Part shown: in pieces, positions 8,299 through 18,247 of the stretch
Numbering within the stretch: position 1 is the stretch's first letter
Layout: every line of letters begins with the position of its first letter
Origin: Prochlorococcus sp. AG-402-L09
GTDB lineage: Bacteria; Cyanobacteriota; Cyanobacteriia; PCC-6307; Cyanobiaceae
Reading direction: 5' to 3'
NCBI GenBank assembly: GCA_003216715.1
Contig: QCIK01000001.1
Coordinates: forward strand, 62,001-126,000
DNA length: 64,000 nucleotides
Position numbers and translations under genes: made by a program
The notes under the pieces: model-generated
The model's database searches: none
What the model was told of the DNA's origin: nothing
What the model saw: the letters and a program-made list of their open reading frames with translations, nothing else

Positions 8299-10689
8299 TT
8301 ATGATGGTTTGGCTAGGGGGAGTAAACATTTATCAGAATCGCAACCTGCTGGGCCTGCTTCAGTAAGCTCCCCTTGATCATATCGACTAAGAGCATCGAA
8401 GAAGTCACAATCCTCTCTTCTTTCTATGACCTCTGATTGCAATTTTGTGTAACTTTCTTCGTCAATAGGTTCAAAAGGAAGTCTGGGGAAGGTTGCATTT
8501 GCATCAAACCTTGCCAGCAAGGCAGCTGAAATATAACCTTTATTTTCGTTGATTGAGCTATGAAGAGCTTTGGCTAAACTTTCTATCTCATTCTCTCTGA
8601 ATTCAATTGTGGCAGAGGTGTTGTGGTCTGTGTAGTTCGTTTGAACTTGCATATAAAAATCAAATTGTGCAAGAGCTGAGAAATTATTGATATCTATTTC
8701 ATCAGCACCAGGTATGTTTGCCCAACTCACCTCAGTCGGTATTTCAACTAGCCACTCAGTACATTTGGGATCAAATGGATTGTCTAGTAATTTTCCATTT
8801 TCATCTTTATCTGATTGAGAAGGAACGATTGTGTATCCATAATCCATGCAAGCTAAAGCGACTGGATCGTTCTTCCTAAAAGTAATTCTTCTAATAAAAC
8901 GCTGAGCTTTTGGTGGATGCCAACCTGGTGAAGCACCTGTTAGAAGACTTTTTGTCCCTGCAGGTTGAACTGTTGTACAACGACTTGGACGGCGAATATT
9001 ATGTCTATCACAATAATCAAATACTGTATCGTTGACTATCTTCCTCCATCGACTCAAAAAAGTAGCTTCTTTGAGTTTGAAATCCTTTCCTTCTTTGGTC
9101 TCAGGTCGTCCGGCTTCCCACCATTTTAACCATGGTGTCCCAAATGCATGAACAAAAAAGTCAAAAAGTCCTGTGAAGCTAACCCCAACAATAGGATCCC
9201 ATTCCCTACTTCTTCTGTACCGCTCTACTTCAAATCTATGGTTAAGTAGACAAGCAACTGACAAAGCTGCTGCTTTAAAGGCATCGTCTTGTTGACTTAT
9301 GTCTAAGGGATCAATTTGATTGAGATGGATTTCTGCAAGATTACAGTGAAAATCTGAGCCTAAAATTTCACCGCAAGGATTAAGACCATATCTACTGAGT
9401 CTGTGAAAAAGTTCATCATCATCAAATGGACCGTAATTTGATTGAATCCATTTGGAGGCCTCCTCTTTCCCTTGATCGCAATAGATATCTATAAATTCAT
9501 TTCTTAGTTCTACTGTTGAAAGTATGTCTGCATTAGAGCGAGCAATCGCTTCTGGTGCAAATTGAATTGCTCCTTCTCCTGAATGAAATTGCTTAGTAAC
9601 GGCTTCGACAAGAACTTTTAATTCAGGTTTGGTGTGGTAAACACGAGTATGGTTGGCCATTCTTAATGCATCCTTTTCTGGGTCAATACTCCAATTCCCA
9701 TCTGAGTCTTGCTTCCATAGATTTTCTTTAGCGCCAGCAGCTTCTAAATCTTCCGAAGAAAATTGACGCATACCAGCACTTCTTCTGATATTGCCAGCAA
9801 CGATTGTGACGGCTGCCTCGTCTATTAGGAGACAACATTCAATAGATGTTAGTTTTCTTCCAATTGCTTTATTTAAAAGTTTTGTCACACGAGGATATAA
9901 ATCTTTGAGTTTGACTGGGTTTGCCATTCCTCCAAACCCTTTGAGTGATTCACCCGCCGGCCTTACATCTTTTAAATTAATGGATACATTAATTACATTA
10001 GAAGTGAAACTATTGTCACTACTTAATTCCAGGATTTTTTGATAGCTATCAACCCATCCACGTCTACTATCTCCAACTTTTATGAGTACATTATTTCCTT
10101 GAATAGAGAATGTAGTTTTTTCATTTCTTTCTTTAGAGGGTGTTAATCCAATATCGGAAACACTTTGAATATTTATTGTATTGATAACTTCTGGTAGTTG
10201 ATCAATCAAGTGAGGTTCGATTATTGCGCCTGTTCCGCAACCCATCATGGCTAAATCCATCATGAGTCCAAAGGCTTGCCAATCAACAAGATTTGTTGAG
10301 GTGCAATTGTAGGCTCCAGAAAAATTTTTTTCTTTCTCAATCCATTCTGTTCCTCCTATCCAAAGCCATCTGCCTGAAGGAAGAGCTTTTTTCTCCTGTT
10401 GCATTTTTTGCATTAAATTTATTTCTGCTTCGTTTAATCCACCTAGCTCTTTTAGACCATTAAGGTTTCTTTTATTTACTTGTTCCCAGCTTTCACGACC
10501 TGCTGGAAGTTTTCTACTATATGTTCTGTAAAAAACAGGATTAGCTGCAGGTGCAGTTATTGGAAAATCGGACGAAACATTTTTTTTACCCGATGCTGAT
10601 TTATTGGTTTCGGGCTGGCTTGTTGCGATTGTCAAAATCTTTGTATCCCTTAGTAAGTACCACGGTAACGCCATGTATAGCGTTAGCAA
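8299..10689 (-). CDS. nrdJ: Adenosylcobalamin-dependent class II ribonucleotide reductase
   Basis: 796 residues from the ATG at 10689. It reduces ribonucleoside triphosphates to deoxy forms using a thiyl radical made with coenzyme B12, in the monomeric RTPR style. Visible features are AYNCTSTN (C129, first of the active-site redox pair), GLNPCGEI (C439) and FHCNLAEIHLN (C449), the TVQPAGTKSLLTGASPG loop, and a C-terminal CDSDKC pair (C783/C788) that shuttles electrons. The family is about 740 residues and conservation begins near PVFYRTYSRKL (51-61), so translation may begin later, for example at a TTG near codon 19. Oxygen-independent synthesis of dNTPs ties this cell to B12 supply (see cbiX). 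Confidence 0.93.
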   Translation of the reverse strand: MLTLYMALPWYLLRDTKILTIATSQPETNKSASGKKNVSSDFPITAPAANPVFYRTYSRKLPAGRESWEQVNKRNLNGLKELGGLNEAEINLMQKMQQEKKALPSGRWLWIGGTEWIEKEKNFSGAYNCTSTNLVDWQAFGLMMDLAMMGCGTGAIIEPHLIDQLPEVINTINIQSVSDIGLTPSKERNEKTTFSIQGNNVLIKVGDSRRGWVDSYQKILELSSDNSFTSNVINVSINLKDVRPAGESLKGFGGMANPVKLKDLYPRVTKLLNKAIGRKLTSIECCLLIDEAAVTIVAGNIRRSAGMRQFSSEDLEAAGAKENLWKQDSDGNWSIDPEKDALRMANHTRVYHTKPELKVLVEAVTKQFHSGEGAIQFAPEAIARSNADILSTVELRNEFIDIYCDQGKEEASKWIQSNYGPFDDDELFHRLSRYGLNPCGEILGSDFHCNLAEIHLNQIDPLDISQQDDAFKAAALSVACLLNHRFEVERYRRSREWDPIVGVSFTGLFDFFVHAFGTPWLKWWEAGRPETKEGKDFKLKEATFLSRWRKIVNDTVFDYCDRHNIRRPSRCTTVQPAGTKSLLTGASPGWHPPKAQRFIRRITFRKNDPVALACMDYGYTIVPSQSDKDENGKLLDNPFDPKCTEWLVEIPTEVSWANIPGADEIDINNFSALAQFDFYMQVQTNYTDHNTSATIEFRENEIESLAKALHSSINENKGYISAALLARFDANATFPRLPFEPIDEESYTKLQSEVIERREDCDFFDALSRYDQGELTEAGPAGCDSDKCLLPLAKPS

Positions 10690-10746
10690 GTTTTTTTAAC
10701 ACCATCTACAGGGCTCTAAGAAAAAAACAAATTTTTCCTTTTAGTA

Positions 10747-11430
10747 ATGAATAGAACCCCGGAACCAGAACTTATGCAAATCCCTTCGCAGGTAAGGGCT
10801 TATGCGGATGCGGATTTCTCTAGGAGTGATTCTAGGGTTGTTAAATCGCTTGAAAAATATTTAAAAAGAGCAGGAAGAACTCTTAATAAAAATGATTTAA
10901 TTTTTGATATGGCATGTGGACCAGGAAATATTGCAGAGAGAATTGCTTTGAATTGGCCTTTTGTAAATGTTGTAGGAATTGATGGCTCAAAGGAAATGTT
11001 GAATGAAGCAGAAAAAAGACTTTCCTACAATCTTACGAAAAATCTCTCTTATGAATTGATTGACATTAATTCAATAGCCTCAGGTGATAGACATTTTCTT
11101 TTTAAAGCTGATGTCTTAGTCAGTAATAGTGCCTTGCATCATTTTCACGATCCTTATTGTTTTTGGGGTGCATTAAAAAAACTTGGTAAAACAAAGTGTA
11201 TTCATATTCATCGTGATTTAATAAGGCCTTCTTCTGTTGAAAAAGCATTTGAGTTAAAAGAAAAACATCTTTCAAATTCTCCAGAAATTCTAAAAAAGGA
11301 TTTTTATGCATCTCTCAAGGCATCATTTACAGTTGAGGAAGTATCTCAACAGCTAGTAGATGCGGAGTTATCTCAATTAGAGGTTTTTCAAGTTGATGAG
11401 CTTTATTTTGAGATTATTGGGTGTATTTAA
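10747..11430 (+). CDS. Class I SAM-dependent methyltransferase
   Basis: 227 residues. Motif I is LIFDMACGPGNIAERIA (residues about 53-69), followed by VVGIDGSKEML (motif II, acidic residue binding the SAM ribose) and VLVSNSALHHFHDPYCFWGAL (post-motif II). The fold is the ordinary Rossmann-like methyltransferase; the substrate is unknown. It is divergent from nrdJ across 57 bases and lies 36 bases before prfC, possibly cotranscribed with it. Confidence 0.8.
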   Translation: MNRTPEPELMQIPSQVRAYADADFSRSDSRVVKSLEKYLKRAGRTLNKNDLIFDMACGPGNIAERIALNWPFVNVVGIDGSKEMLNEAEKRLSYNLTKNLSYELIDINSIASGDRHFLFKADVLVSNSALHHFHDPYCFWGALKKLGKTKCIHIHRDLIRPSSVEKAFELKEKHLSNSPEILKKDFYASLKASFTVEEVSQQLVDAELSQLEVFQVDELYFEIIGCI

Positions 11431-11466
11431 TCTTTTTCCTGAACAATTGAACAACCAAAAACAATA

Positions 11467-13134
11467 ATGAAATCAACTCCACAAGACAAAACTAATTTAG
11501 ATTCAAATTTAGAAGAAGAACTAACTATCTCTTTAAGTAAGGAGGTTGGTAAGAGAAGAAATTTTGCGATTATTTCCCACCCTGATGCAGGGAAAACCAC
11601 TTTGACAGAAAAACTTTTACTTTATGGCGGAGCTATTCAACAAGCAGGAGCAGTAAAAGCAAGAGGAGAGCAGAGAAAAGTTACTTCTGACTGGATGGAG
11701 CTTGAAAAACAAAGAGGCATATCAATTACATCAACTGTTTTACAATTTGTTTATAAAGATAAGACTATTAATTTATTAGATACTCCTGGTCACCAAGATT
11801 TTTCGGAAGATACGTATAGGACACTTGCCGCTGCTGATAATGCCGTGATGCTTGAGGATGCAGCGAAAGGACTTGAGCCTCAAACAAGAAAGCTTTTTGA
11901 GGTTTGTAGAATGCGTCAAATACCAATTTTTACGTTCATCAATAAGATGGATAGGCCAGGTCAAGAACCGCTTGAATTATTAGATGAGATTGAGTCTGAA
12001 TTAGGATTATCAACCTTTGCGGTCAATTGGCCAATAGGAAGTGGTGAACTTTTTAGAGGTGTTGTTGAGCGTGCAACCAAAGAAGTTGTTTTATTTTCTA
12101 GAGCGGAAAGAGGAAAGCAATCTAGTGAAATAAGGTTGAAAATTAATGATCCAGAACTTAAAGATTTAGTTGAAGAAGAACTATTGACAAAAGCACTTGA
12201 AGAGATTGAGATCCTTGATGAGGCGGGTTGTGACTTAAATCAAGAATTAATATTATCTGGTGAATTAACTCCTGTGTTTTTTGGATCTGCAATGACCAAC
12301 TTCGGTGTTAGGCCATTTTTAGATAATTTTCTTGAGCTATCTCAGGGCCCCGTTGCTAGAAATAGCTTTGATGGACCAATCGTTCCTACAAGAGAATCAT
12401 TTAGTGGATTTGTCTTTAAATTACAAGCAAACATGGATCCAAAACATAGAGATAGAGTTGCCTTCGTGCGGGTATGTAGTGGGAGGTTTAAAAAAGATAT
12501 GACAGTTCAACATGCTAGGACGGGTAAACAAATCAGGCTCTCAAGGCCCCAAAAGATTTTTGGCCAAGATAGGGCCGTTGTTGATGATGCTTACCCTGGG
12601 GATGTTATTGGTTTGAATAATCCTGGGATGTTTTCGATTGGAGATACATTATTTATTGGGCCTAGAGTTGAATTTGAGGGGATTCCTTGTTTTAGCCCCG
12701 AGATATTTAGCTGGTTAAGAAATCCAAATCCTTCAGCTTTTAAGAACTTTAGAAAAGGTGTCAATGAATTAAGAGAGGAGGGAGCAGTCCAAATTCTTTA
12801 CGATAAAGATCAAAGTAAAAGAGATCCAATTTTGGCCGCAGTTGGTCAGCTTCAGCTTGAGGTGGTACAACACCGACTTGCTAGTGAATATGGAGTGGAA
12901 ACTAGGCTTGAACCAATGGGTTTTCAAGTCGCTAGATGGGTAAAAGGGGGATGGCCGGCTTTGGAGGAGGTTGGAAGAATTTTTAATTGCAAAACTGTTC
13001 AGGATGCTTGGCTTAGACCAGTACTGCTTTTTAAAAATGAATGGAATCTAAATCAGTTAAAAGAAGATCATCCTGAAATGGTATTAAATTCAGTCGCTCC
13101 GGTTGTCAGTGGAGTTGATCCTGTTTCCCTTTAA
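11467..13134 (+). CDS. prfC: Peptide chain release factor 3
   Basis: 555 residues, the usual RF3 size. The GTPase domain carries [15 protein letters not shown] (P-loop), RGISITST (switch I), [16 protein letters not shown] (switch II) and NKMDRP. An EF-Tu-like domain II follows, and the C-terminal RF3 domain contains [10 protein letters not shown] and [18 protein letters not shown]. It recycles RF1/RF2 from the ribosome after termination. The N-terminus has a short extra acidic segment before the G domain. Confidence 0.96.
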   Translation: MKSTPQDKTNLDSNLEEELTISLSKEVGKRRNFAIISHPDAGKTTLTEKLLLYGGAIQQAGAVKARGEQRKVTSDWMELEKQRGISITSTVLQFVYKDKTINLLDTPGHQDFSEDTYRTLAAADNAVMLEDAAKGLEPQTRKLFEVCRMRQIPIFTFINKMDRPGQEPLELLDEIESELGLSTFAVNWPIGSGELFRGVVERATKEVVLFSRAERGKQSSEIRLKINDPELKDLVEEELLTKALEEIEILDEAGCDLNQELILSGELTPVFFGSAMTNFGVRPFLDNFLELSQGPVARNSFDGPIVPTRESFSGFVFKLQANMDPKHRDRVAFVRVCSGRFKKDMTVQHARTGKQIRLSRPQKIFGQDRAVVDDAYPGDVIGLNNPGMFSIGDTLFIGPRVEFEGIPCFSPEIFSWLRNPNPSAFKNFRKGVNELREEGAVQILYDKDQSKRDPILAAVGQLQLEVVQHRLASEYGVETRLEPMGFQVARWVKGGWPALEEVGRIFNCKTVQDAWLRPVLLFKNEWNLNQLKEDHPEMVLNSVAPVVSGVDPVSL

Positions 13135-13189
13135 ATTAGATTAATATCTAATTAATAAAGAGAATTCATACTTCTTTTTTGAAAAATCT

Positions 13190-13879
13190 ATGGATCCTGG
13201 TACTAATTCACAATCAAATTCAAACTCACAAGATCCGTATTTAATTCTTGGAGTAAATGAGGGTGCAAGTTTTGATGCTATTCAAGAAGCAAGGGACAAA
13301 AAGTTAGTAGAAGCAGTAGATGACCAAATTACTAAAGCAAAAATAGAAGCAGCTTATGATTCTTTGTTAATGGTAAGTCTTAAGTCAAGACAACTTGGTA
13401 ATGCAAGTAATGAGGCAATAAATGCATCAAAGAAAGAAAATGAAGCTAAGAAAGTTGGTGAGATAGGACCTGGTTCGCTTCTCACTAGGTTGAAAAATCT
13501 AAATCTTCCTAAATCCGAGGCCTCAAATTCTATTTTTTTTCCAAGATTAGAACTGCCATCTGGACAAGAATTAAATATAAGACTTTCTCTTGGAATATTG
13601 GCTTTTTTACTTGTTTTAATTGTGCCTTCTGAGAGTGTTGAACTAATCCTTTCATTCTCAACAATAGGTTTATTCATCAGTCAGTCTCGTCGAGGCAGGC
13701 CTTTCTTTTCCTCGATCCTCTGGTGCATTCTTCTTCTGATTATTGGACTTTTATCTGGGGCATTACTTTTAGGTGGTGCTCAATCAATTATTGATAACGC
13801 TGGATCGTTGTCTTCAGACAAATTTGAAGCGATACCAGCAGTATTTTTGATTTGGTTGGGGGTGGTTTTCCTTGATTAA
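13190..13879 (+). CDS. CPP1-like (DUF3353) J-like membrane protein
   Basis: 229 residues. The N-terminus (DPYLILGVNEGASFDAIQEARDKKL, about 16-40) is J-domain-like but lacks HPD. The C-terminal half has about four membrane helices. This architecture is the cyanobacterial/plastid CPP1 family; the plant member is a chaperone for protochlorophyllide oxidoreductase, so a role in chlorophyll-enzyme stability is inferred. It lies 55 bases after prfC and is convergent with hslO. Confidence 0.75.
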   Translation: MDPGTNSQSNSNSQDPYLILGVNEGASFDAIQEARDKKLVEAVDDQITKAKIEAAYDSLLMVSLKSRQLGNASNEAINASKKENEAKKVGEIGPGSLLTRLKNLNLPKSEASNSIFFPRLELPSGQELNIRLSLGILAFLLVLIVPSESVELILSFSTIGLFISQSRRGRPFFSSILWCILLLIIGLLSGALLLGGAQSIIDNAGSLSSDKFEAIPAVFLIWLGVVFLD

Positions 13880-13899
13880 ATCTTTAATCGATTAAAGAT
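13880..13899. terminator. Palindrome between convergent genes, possible bidirectional terminator
   Basis: ATCTTTAATC followed directly by its exact reverse complement GATTAAAGAT, immediately after the CPP1-like stop and overlapping the hslO stop. A short hairpin between convergent genes suits a shared terminator, although flanking T-runs are weak. Confidence 0.4.
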
Positions 13900-14783
13900 A
13901 TCAATTCTTCCTCGTTAACAATATAAACATTTTTGCAGAATTGACAGGTTAATTCTGCTTTCCCATCTTCCTTGATCATTTCCTTAAGTTCATTTTTTCC
14001 AAGGATTTTTAATGCTGATAGGCTTCTTTCTCTTGAGCATCTACATTTAAATCGTACTTCTTGAGATGTGCTAATAATATCTGAAGGTGATTGATCAAGA
14101 TCAGGAAAAATCTCTTCAATAAGAGAAATAAGGTTATTTCCTTTTTTGTTTAATAACTCACTAAAAGAGTTAATCTCTTTACACCTTTCTTCAAGTAAGG
14201 CTATCAATGAGTAGTCTCGTTCTGCTTTAGGTAGTATTTGTGCTAATAGTCCTCCACTACAAATTATTCCATTCTGATTGATTTTTTCTCCAACAAACAC
14301 AGCTGATGGGGTTTGTTCAGAATGTAATAAATAAGAAGCTATATCTTCACCTATACCTCCATTGATTAATTCAACTGTGCTGTTGTGTGGTTCGCCTTTG
14401 CCATCATCTCTAATAACGTGAAGATATCCAATACCCGTAGCCTTTTTAAAATCAAATGTGTAGTTATTATTTTTATTTTTAATTAGGTCTAATTCAAGAC
14501 TTGGATCACCAACGTATCCTCTCACGCTTCCATCTCGACCCGCATCAATGGTTAATCCTTTGAGTGGGCCGTTTGAGCTTACCCTCAAAGTCACCCTTCC
14601 ATGGTTTACCTTCATTGAACTCGCAAGCAAGAGGCTTGCACTCATGCCTCTGCCTACAACGGCAGAAGTTAAATATGAAAGGGAATGTCTTTTTTTTGCT
14701 TCTTTGCTTGATTCAGTTGTTGATACTGCGACTAGCCTAATCCCTCCTTTTGCAGCAGTGGCTCTAACTAGTTTATCTGTCAT
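13884..14783 (-). CDS. hslO: Redox-regulated chaperone Hsp33
   Basis: 299 residues. The C-terminal zinc site is complete: C247 and C249 (CRC) with C280 and C283 (CQFC). These bind zinc when reduced and form disulfides on oxidative stress, which switches on holdase activity. The N-terminal body has [13 protein letters not shown] and the conserved [16 protein letters not shown]. The gene overlaps the upstream ATPase gene by 4 bases (ATGA type), so the two are translationally coupled. Confidence 0.95.
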   Translation of the reverse strand: MTDKLVRATAAKGGIRLVAVSTTESSKEAKKRHSLSYLTSAVVGRGMSASLLLASSMKVNHGRVTLRVSSNGPLKGLTIDAGRDGSVRGYVGDPSLELDLIKNKNNNYTFDFKKATGIGYLHVIRDDGKGEPHNSTVELINGGIGEDIASYLLHSEQTPSAVFVGEKINQNGIICSGGLLAQILPKAERDYSLIALLEERCKEINSFSELLNKKGNNLISLIEEIFPDLDQSPSDIISTSQEVRFKCRCSRERSLSALKILGKNELKEMIKEDGKAELTCQFCKNVYIVNEEELISLID

Positions 14784-15427
14784 TGATTAGTTGAATCGTT
14801 TGAGTTGGGGATAAGTTGACCATCGTGCAACTGAAAACTGTCGGTATTCAAATTTTTAAAAAGTTCGGGTTCATGAGTAACTATTAGAATCGTTTGCTTG
14901 CTTTTAAGCTTTGCTAGTAATTCTATGATTCCTTTCCTCACTGACCAATCTAAACCTGCGGTTGGCTCGTCCAATATAAGTACTTTTGGACTCCTTATTA
15001 ATTGAACAGCAATAGCTAATCGTCGTTGTTGCCCTCCACTAAGAGATTCTGGCGGCTTCTTTAAATCTATGTTGATTAACCCAACCTTTCTGAGAGTTGA
15101 AATTAGTTCCTCGGTAGATAACTTCTTGTGTCCAAGGCGTAATTCTTGAGCTACTGATAACCCAAGAAAATATCTTTCTGGAAATTGAAAAACTAATCCA
15201 CATAACCATCTGCGCTGTCGCGCATTTAAAGTTTTGTTGAACCATGTTATTTCTCCTTTCTGAAATCCCGATAGACCGCTAATGATTTCTACCAATGTAG
15301 TTTTTCCACTTCCACTGGGACCTCGAACTATTGTGATTTTTCCAGCCTTAGATTTTAAACACAAATTCCTAAGGATTGGCTTCTCTGCTGTTGAGGGATG
15401 GTAATAAATATTTTTTAAACTAAGCAT
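14780..15427 (-). CDS. ABC transporter ATPase, ECF (CbiO/EcfA)-like
   Basis: 215 residues: Walker [10 protein letters not shown] (about 35-43), a Q-loop of the form [18 protein letters not shown], signature [12 protein letters not shown], Walker [13 protein letters not shown] and the switch His in VTHEP. The FQFPE Q-loop resembles ECF-type ATPases that energise vitamin or metal uptake. No permease lies beside it. It could serve BioY at 63 kb, but that is inference. The gene runs directly into hslO. Confidence 0.75.
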   Translation of the reverse strand: MLSLKNIYYHPSTAEKPILRNLCLKSKAGKITIVRGPSGSGKTTLVEIISGLSGFQKGEITWFNKTLNARQRRWLCGLVFQFPERYFLGLSVAQELRLGHKKLSTEELISTLRKVGLINIDLKKPPESLSGGQQRRLAIAVQLIRSPKVLILDEPTAGLDWSVRKGIIELLAKLKSKQTILIVTHEPELFKNLNTDSFQLHDGQLIPNSNDSTNQ

Positions 15428-15542
15428 TCTTTTTCATTAAGGCTTTGATCAACTAAATAAAAATTTTTCTATTTTCTTTAATCAATTTACATTAGATTAT
15501 ATTTGATATCTTTTAGTTTTTCTTTTTCAAGACCTATTGTTT

Positions 15543-15992
15543 ATGGAAGTTCGATTTCGTGAAGTTGATCCTTTCAATTGTTGGATATGGCTTAGATTTT
15601 CTGATGTCCTTAGTAAAGGAGAAAAAGATTATATTGATGGTATTTTTGATTCTTGGTATGTCCTAGGTCGACTTGGAGGATTTAATTCTGAAAATTTGCA
15701 AACTCATGAAATGGGTTCTGATGTCAGTTGGATGAGCTATGAAAATGACGATACCTCTTCTAGTCTTCCATCATTGATGCATAACCTAGGTGAATTTGAG
15801 TTTAATGAACGCTGGGCTAGATGTTGGGTCGATTTAGGCACTTCTGACCTCATTTCAATTGATATTTTGATAAATGTACTAAAACAAATGGATGTTGATG
15901 TTGTGAAAATAGAGGAACTAATTATTGGAGGGGTAAATCAAGATTGGCCAGTAGAAGAACATCCAGATGCAATTTTTTCTTCAACAGAGTAA
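15543..15992 (+). CDS. DUF3531 family protein
   Basis: 149 residues from the ATG at 15543; a TTG two codons earlier is also open. It begins MEVRFREVDPFNCWIWLRF and ends GGVNQDWPVEEHPDAIF, which I recognise as DUF3531, a family of cyanobacteria and plastids with unknown role. It is acidic, soluble and rich in tryptophan. It sits 6 bases before rsmE, so the two are very probably one transcript. Confidence 0.75.
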   Translation: MEVRFREVDPFNCWIWLRFSDVLSKGEKDYIDGIFDSWYVLGRLGGFNSENLQTHEMGSDVSWMSYENDDTSSSLPSLMHNLGEFEFNERWARCWVDLGTSDLISIDILINVLKQMDVDVVKIEELIIGGVNQDWPVEEHPDAIFSSTE

Positions 15993-15998
15993 TTTTCT

Positions 15999-16763
15999 AT
16001 GGCTGAGAAAAGAAGATTATTTATAAATCCAAATCGATTAAGTTCTGAAATCGATTCAAATGGAGAGCTGATTTTGACCTCTGATGAATCACATTATTTA
16101 TCTAGGGTGATGAGGATGAGATCGGAAGATCTTTTAGAAGTTATTGATGGAAAAGGTCGTCTTTGGAATGCAAAAATTGTTGAAAAAAAAACCATAAAAC
16201 TTACCAATGGTTTCGATAAACCTCTCAAAGTAGTTTCTAGAGAGAGACCATTAATATGCATTGCTGTAGTTATTCCTAAAAAAGGGTTTGAAAACTTTTT
16301 GCAAATGAGTTGTGAGATAGGAGTTGACATCATTCAACCATTAATTTCAAAACGCTCAGTAGTTAAAGAATGCCATATCGAAAAAATTATTAGATATCAT
16401 AAAATTATTCATGAAGCCGTTGAGCAATCTGAAAGACTTTGGAGTCCAGAATTAATGCAGACATTGACTTTTATCAATTGGATGAATGATTTGCCTTCCG
16501 AGGCTCAAATTGGATTTGCTACAACACGCATTAAGGACTTACAAGATTGCATGAATTGGTTAAAAGAGACATCAGATAAAGTCAATCAAGTTTGGGTTGT
16601 AATTGGCCCAGAAGGAGGATGGAATAGAGATGAAGAGGCATTAGCTTTTGACGCTGGCTGCTTTGCGGTGACTATGGGAGAAACTATTTTGAGGACGTCA
16701 ACAGCTGCCGTAAGTGCCTGCCAGTTAATGACTTCATGGAGAAGACTTAAATCATCCTTTTAA
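15999..16763 (+). CDS. rsmE: 16S rRNA m3U1498 methyltransferase
   Basis: 254 residues with the SPOUT (knotted) methyltransferase layout of RsmE: an N-terminal PUA-like part (DESHYLSRVMRMRSEDLLEVIDGKG) and C-terminal VVIGPEGGWNRDEEALAFDAGC and MGETILRTSTAAVSACQL, which form the trefoil knot and SAM site. It methylates U1498 of 16S rRNA in the decoding region. Confidence 0.93.
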   Translation: MAEKRRLFINPNRLSSEIDSNGELILTSDESHYLSRVMRMRSEDLLEVIDGKGRLWNAKIVEKKTIKLTNGFDKPLKVVSRERPLICIAVVIPKKGFENFLQMSCEIGVDIIQPLISKRSVVKECHIEKIIRYHKIIHEAVEQSERLWSPELMQTLTFINWMNDLPSEAQIGFATTRIKDLQDCMNWLKETSDKVNQVWVVIGPEGGWNRDEEALAFDAGCFAVTMGETILRTSTAAVSACQLMTSWRRLKSSF

Positions 16764-16826
16764 GATTGAATATTTTTGATCATAAAACCGTCTATTGTTT
16801 AGAAATAGGCATGCTGGTTAGGAACG

Positions 16827-17570
16827 ATGGCTAACTTCTCTTCTATAAGCGGTATTTGGATTAATGCTTTTTTGATTAATTTCTTGTTGATATTTGTAGG
16901 ACATAGGCTTCCATTTTTAACTAAAAAAGGATGGATTCATGCTGGAATACTTGGAACACTTTTATTAGGGTCTATTGGTTGGAATGGTTGGATATCAGTT
17001 TGTGTCTATCTCTTGTTGGGAACTTTAGTTACAAAAATTGGATACAAAAATAAGGCTTCCCGAGGGATTGCTGAAGCAAGAGGTGGTCAACGTGGCCCTG
17101 AAAATGTATGGGGGTCTGCAGCAACAGGTTGCTCACTCGCCTTATTAAGTTGTCTTTGGCCAAATTTTTTAAATTTATTCATGGTAGGTTTTGCTTCTAG
17201 TTTCAGTGCAAAACTTTCCGATACCTTTTCAAGTGAAATTGGCAAAAGATTTGGTAAAAGAACTTTTCTAATTACGACTTTAAAGTCAGTATCACCAGGA
17301 ACAGAGGGGGCAATAAGTATCGAAGGTTCAATAGCTGGTTTGTTAGGAAGTTTTATTATGACTGTTTTTATGCTTAATCTATCGATTATTTCTGGACTAT
17401 CTGTTTCTTTTATAGTCTTCTTCTCTGGTTATTTAGCAACATTTTTGGAAAGTTATATTGGAGCAGTAGTTCAAAATAAGATTGATTGGATGACTAATGA
17501 ATTAGTTAATTCTATCCAGACATCTATAGCCGCTATTATTTCTATTTTTTTATATTTGAATTTTGTTTAA
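16827..17570 (+). CDS. DUF92 membrane protein, VTE6-like (phytyl-phosphate kinase type)
   Basis: 247 residues with about six membrane helices. The conserved parts GQRGPENVWGSAATG, KLSDTFSSEIGKRFGKRTFLITTLK and SPGTEGAISIEGSIAG mark DUF92/TIGR00297. The plant and Synechocystis members phosphorylate phytyl phosphate in phytol recycling for tocopherol and chlorophyll, so that function is inferred. Located after rsmE with a 63-base gap. Confidence 0.78.
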   Translation: MANFSSISGIWINAFLINFLLIFVGHRLPFLTKKGWIHAGILGTLLLGSIGWNGWISVCVYLLLGTLVTKIGYKNKASRGIAEARGGQRGPENVWGSAATGCSLALLSCLWPNFLNLFMVGFASSFSAKLSDTFSSEIGKRFGKRTFLITTLKSVSPGTEGAISIEGSIAGLLGSFIMTVFMLNLSIISGLSVSFIVFFSGYLATFLESYIGAVVQNKIDWMTNELVNSIQTSIAAIISIFLYLNFV

Positions 17571-17575
17571 AATGT

Positions 17576-18223
17576 TTATTTTAAATCAGCCCAATTCTTC
17601 AGTGCTGGCCATTCGCTAATTTGGTCATAAATCCATTTATGACCCTTAGTATTTAGATGTATTCCATCTGATGAGAGTAATTCTTTAAATGATAATAGAT
17701 TGAACATTTTCTCATGGATAGATAAAAACGGAACATTTAATTCTAAGCAAGCTTCTTCAATTTTATTTTCATATTTAGAACAAGCTTGATTTGAATACCA
17801 AAGACATTCTGCAAAAGGCATTGAGTCTTCATTAACAGGTGTTAATCCAAGAACCATTATATCTACTTCATTCTTAATTTCGTTTACTAATTGTTTTAAG
17901 CCAAATTTAAAAGCATCTTCGGAAAGTTGGGGCCTGCCATCTTTTCTTCCAATTCTAGCTGTATCATTTAATCCAATTGATAGCAAAATACCTTCAGGAA
18001 CTTTTCTCCTTAACTCTCCCCTTGATGCCCACTCATTCTTATATCTTATAGCAACTTTCTCTAATCCATCTCCTCTTATTCCAAGAGAATAAATGATAGG
18101 TGCACCATCTAAATTTAACCAGTTTTGTCTTAATCTCTCAGACCATCCCCCTCCCTCTAGATCTCCCCATCCGTAAACCCCACTATCTCCAATTATGATT
18201 AATTTTTTCTGATATTTATTCAT
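17576..18223 (-). CDS. SGNH/GDSL hydrolase
   Basis: 215 residues, soluble. Catalytic blocks are present: IIIGDSGVYGWGD (nucleophile Ser, block I), the block II Gly in YSLGIRGDG, LSIGLNDTARIG (block III Asn) and DGIHLNTKGHKW (block V Asp-His). These are esterases or lipases of broad specificity. It lies 24 bases after phnE, probably the last gene of the aspC-phn transcript, though a link to phosphonate use is unproven. Confidence 0.85.
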   Translation of the reverse strand: MNKYQKKLIIIGDSGVYGWGDLEGGGWSERLRQNWLNLDGAPIIYSLGIRGDGLEKVAIRYKNEWASRGELRRKVPEGILLSIGLNDTARIGRKDGRPQLSEDAFKFGLKQLVNEIKNEVDIMVLGLTPVNEDSMPFAECLWYSNQACSKYENKIEEACLELNVPFLSIHEKMFNLLSFKELLSSDGIHLNTKGHKWIYDQISEWPALKNWADLK

Positions 18224-18247
18224 AAGTCGATATGTTGAATAAAATAA

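Noticed and set aside
13354-13677. A 107-codon minus-strand frame
   Set aside because: It lies wholly inside the CPP1-like gene, which has recognisable domains.
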